Shown: in pieces, positions 63,527-64,000 of the stretch | How the letters are laid out: each line of letters starts with the position of its first letter | How positions within the stretch are numbered: the first letter of the stretch is position 1 | From: Halothece sp. PCC 7418 | GTDB lineage: Bacteria > Cyanobacteriota > Cyanobacteriia > Cyanobacteriales > Rubidibacteraceae | Assembly (NCBI RefSeq): GCF_000317635.1 | Contig: NC_019779.1 | Location: forward strand, 2,356,001-2,420,000 | Direction of reading: 5' to 3' | DNA: 64,000 nt | Translations under genes and position numbers: made by a program | The notes under the pieces: generated by a model | What the model saw: only the letters and a program-made list of their open reading frames with translations | What the model was told of the DNA's origin: nothing | Databases searched by the model: none

Positions 63527-64000
63527 ATGTCTTCCTTCCTCCAATCAGCTAAAAATATCTCCTCTCGCGAAAACCAACTCCAACAACGGATTACCGAATT
63601 AGAAGAAGAGAATCAACAATTAAAACAGCAACTAGCAACTGAAGCAACCGCCAATGACCAACCCTTTCGCAAAATTTTCAATGCGTCCAACGATGCAATT
63701 TTAGTCATCGATCCCAGTGCTGATCAAATTTTAGAAGCCAATCCCCAAGCTGAAAAACTATTAGGCTATTCCCGCGATGAATTACTCAATTCAGTTTCCG
63801 TTTCTAAGATTCATCCAGAAGAAATGCCCCAACTTATGGCATTTACCCGTAATATTATCGCCGTTGGTCAAGGCTGGACGAATGAATTGAGTTGTTTAAC
63901 GAAGTCTGGAGAAAAACGCCCGTCGGAAATTTCTGCAACCGTCGTTTACTTTCAGAATCGTCCTTGCATTATTGCTCTCGTGCGAGATATTTCGGAACGA
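63527..64000 (+). CDS. PAS-domain regulator, N-terminal part
   Basis: 158 codons run to the right edge, so the C-terminal output domain is not seen. A coiled-coil start (REN QLQQRITELEEENQQLKQ, about 14-44) is followed by a PAS domain (about 52-158): FRKIFNASNDAILVIDPSAD, ILEANPQAEKLLGYSRDELL, and CIIALVRDISER, the classic PAS end. Likely a sensor histidine kinase, cyclase or phosphatase. No membrane segment so far. Confidence 0.85.
   Translation, partial: MSSFLQSAKNISSRENQLQQRITELEEENQQLKQQLATEATANDQPFRKIFNASNDAILVIDPSADQILEANPQAEKLLGYSRDELLNSVSVSKIHPEEMPQLMAFTRNIIAVGQGWTNELSCLTKSGEKRPSEISATVVYFQNRPCIIALVRDISER

Overview
The window comes from a cyanobacterial chromosome. The evidence is the gene content: Raf1 (RuBisCO accumulation factor), Ycf3 (photosystem I assembly), PetG (cytochrome b6f), ChlI (Mg-chelatase), GlgC, the fbp-tal-zwf-opcA cluster, sufBCDS with divergent sufR, cyanobacterial RNase E and DUF1517/DUF1997 proteins. 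The DNA is moderate in GC and dense in HIP1 palindromes (GCGATCGC), usually in the 12-bp form GCGCGATCGCGC. A unicellular, perhaps halotolerant genus (Halothece/Dactylococcopsis-like) is only a guess.

Layout. 0-8.2 kb: end of an unknown gene, rne with a long structured leader, glgC, then raf1-ycf3-gatC, an exported protein and an SDR. 8.2-14 kb: GNAT, prfC, icd and an MFS transporter, separated by dispersed repeats. 14-20.6 kb (minus strand): PBP2, DUF1517, thiS, thiE, a membrane protein, a pentapeptide-repeat protein and a hydrogenase-protease-like protein. 20.8-29.2 kb: YbjQ-like protein, an Acr3 arsenite exporter with a putative ArsR-type operator, and sufBCDS/sufR with two SufR-type operators. 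29.3-38 kb: plsC, chlI, and fbp-tal-zwf-opcA (reducing power and Calvin/oxidative pentose phosphate branch point). 38-51.2 kb: small unknown genes, an Uma2 remnant, cobyrinate diamide synthase, DUF1997, petG (only 33 codons), a REC-histidine kinase, aldehyde dehydrogenase, folP, cimA, a GST gene broken by a 63-bp mobile repeat, parA, ruvB, hisF and tRNA-Ala(GGC).

51.27-61.64 kb is the accessory part: an island just downstream of tRNA-Ala(GGC). Both edges carry copies of one 20-bp motif (TGGCCAAYTTCTTCTTCCAA-like) arranged like TnsB-binding sites of a Tn7-like transposon. Inside are an intact TniQ/TnsD-like targeting protein, the C-terminal fragment of a TnsC-like ATPase, a truncated GmrSD/DUF262-type HNH nuclease joined to it, a PLD-nuclease/SNF2-helicase fusion protein, a translationally coupled HTH-ImmA/IrrE peptidase plus PIN-like protein, an orphan HigA with a HigB stub, VapBC, and a decayed TnpB. 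I read it as a decaying Tn7-like element carrying a defence/toxin-antitoxin cargo, with the tniQ product as candidate tRNA-Ala-recognising target selector. To the right of it lie arsM (which pairs functionally with acr3), a small exported protein and the start of a PAS-domain regulator.

A second distinctive layer is small mobile DNA. A 63-bp double-hairpin element sits exactly after TTGAC inside the GST gene (an IS200/IS605-type insertion signature) with a 49-bp relative at 30.7 kb. Several other 20-60 bp dispersed repeat families are shared between distant intergenic regions of the window.
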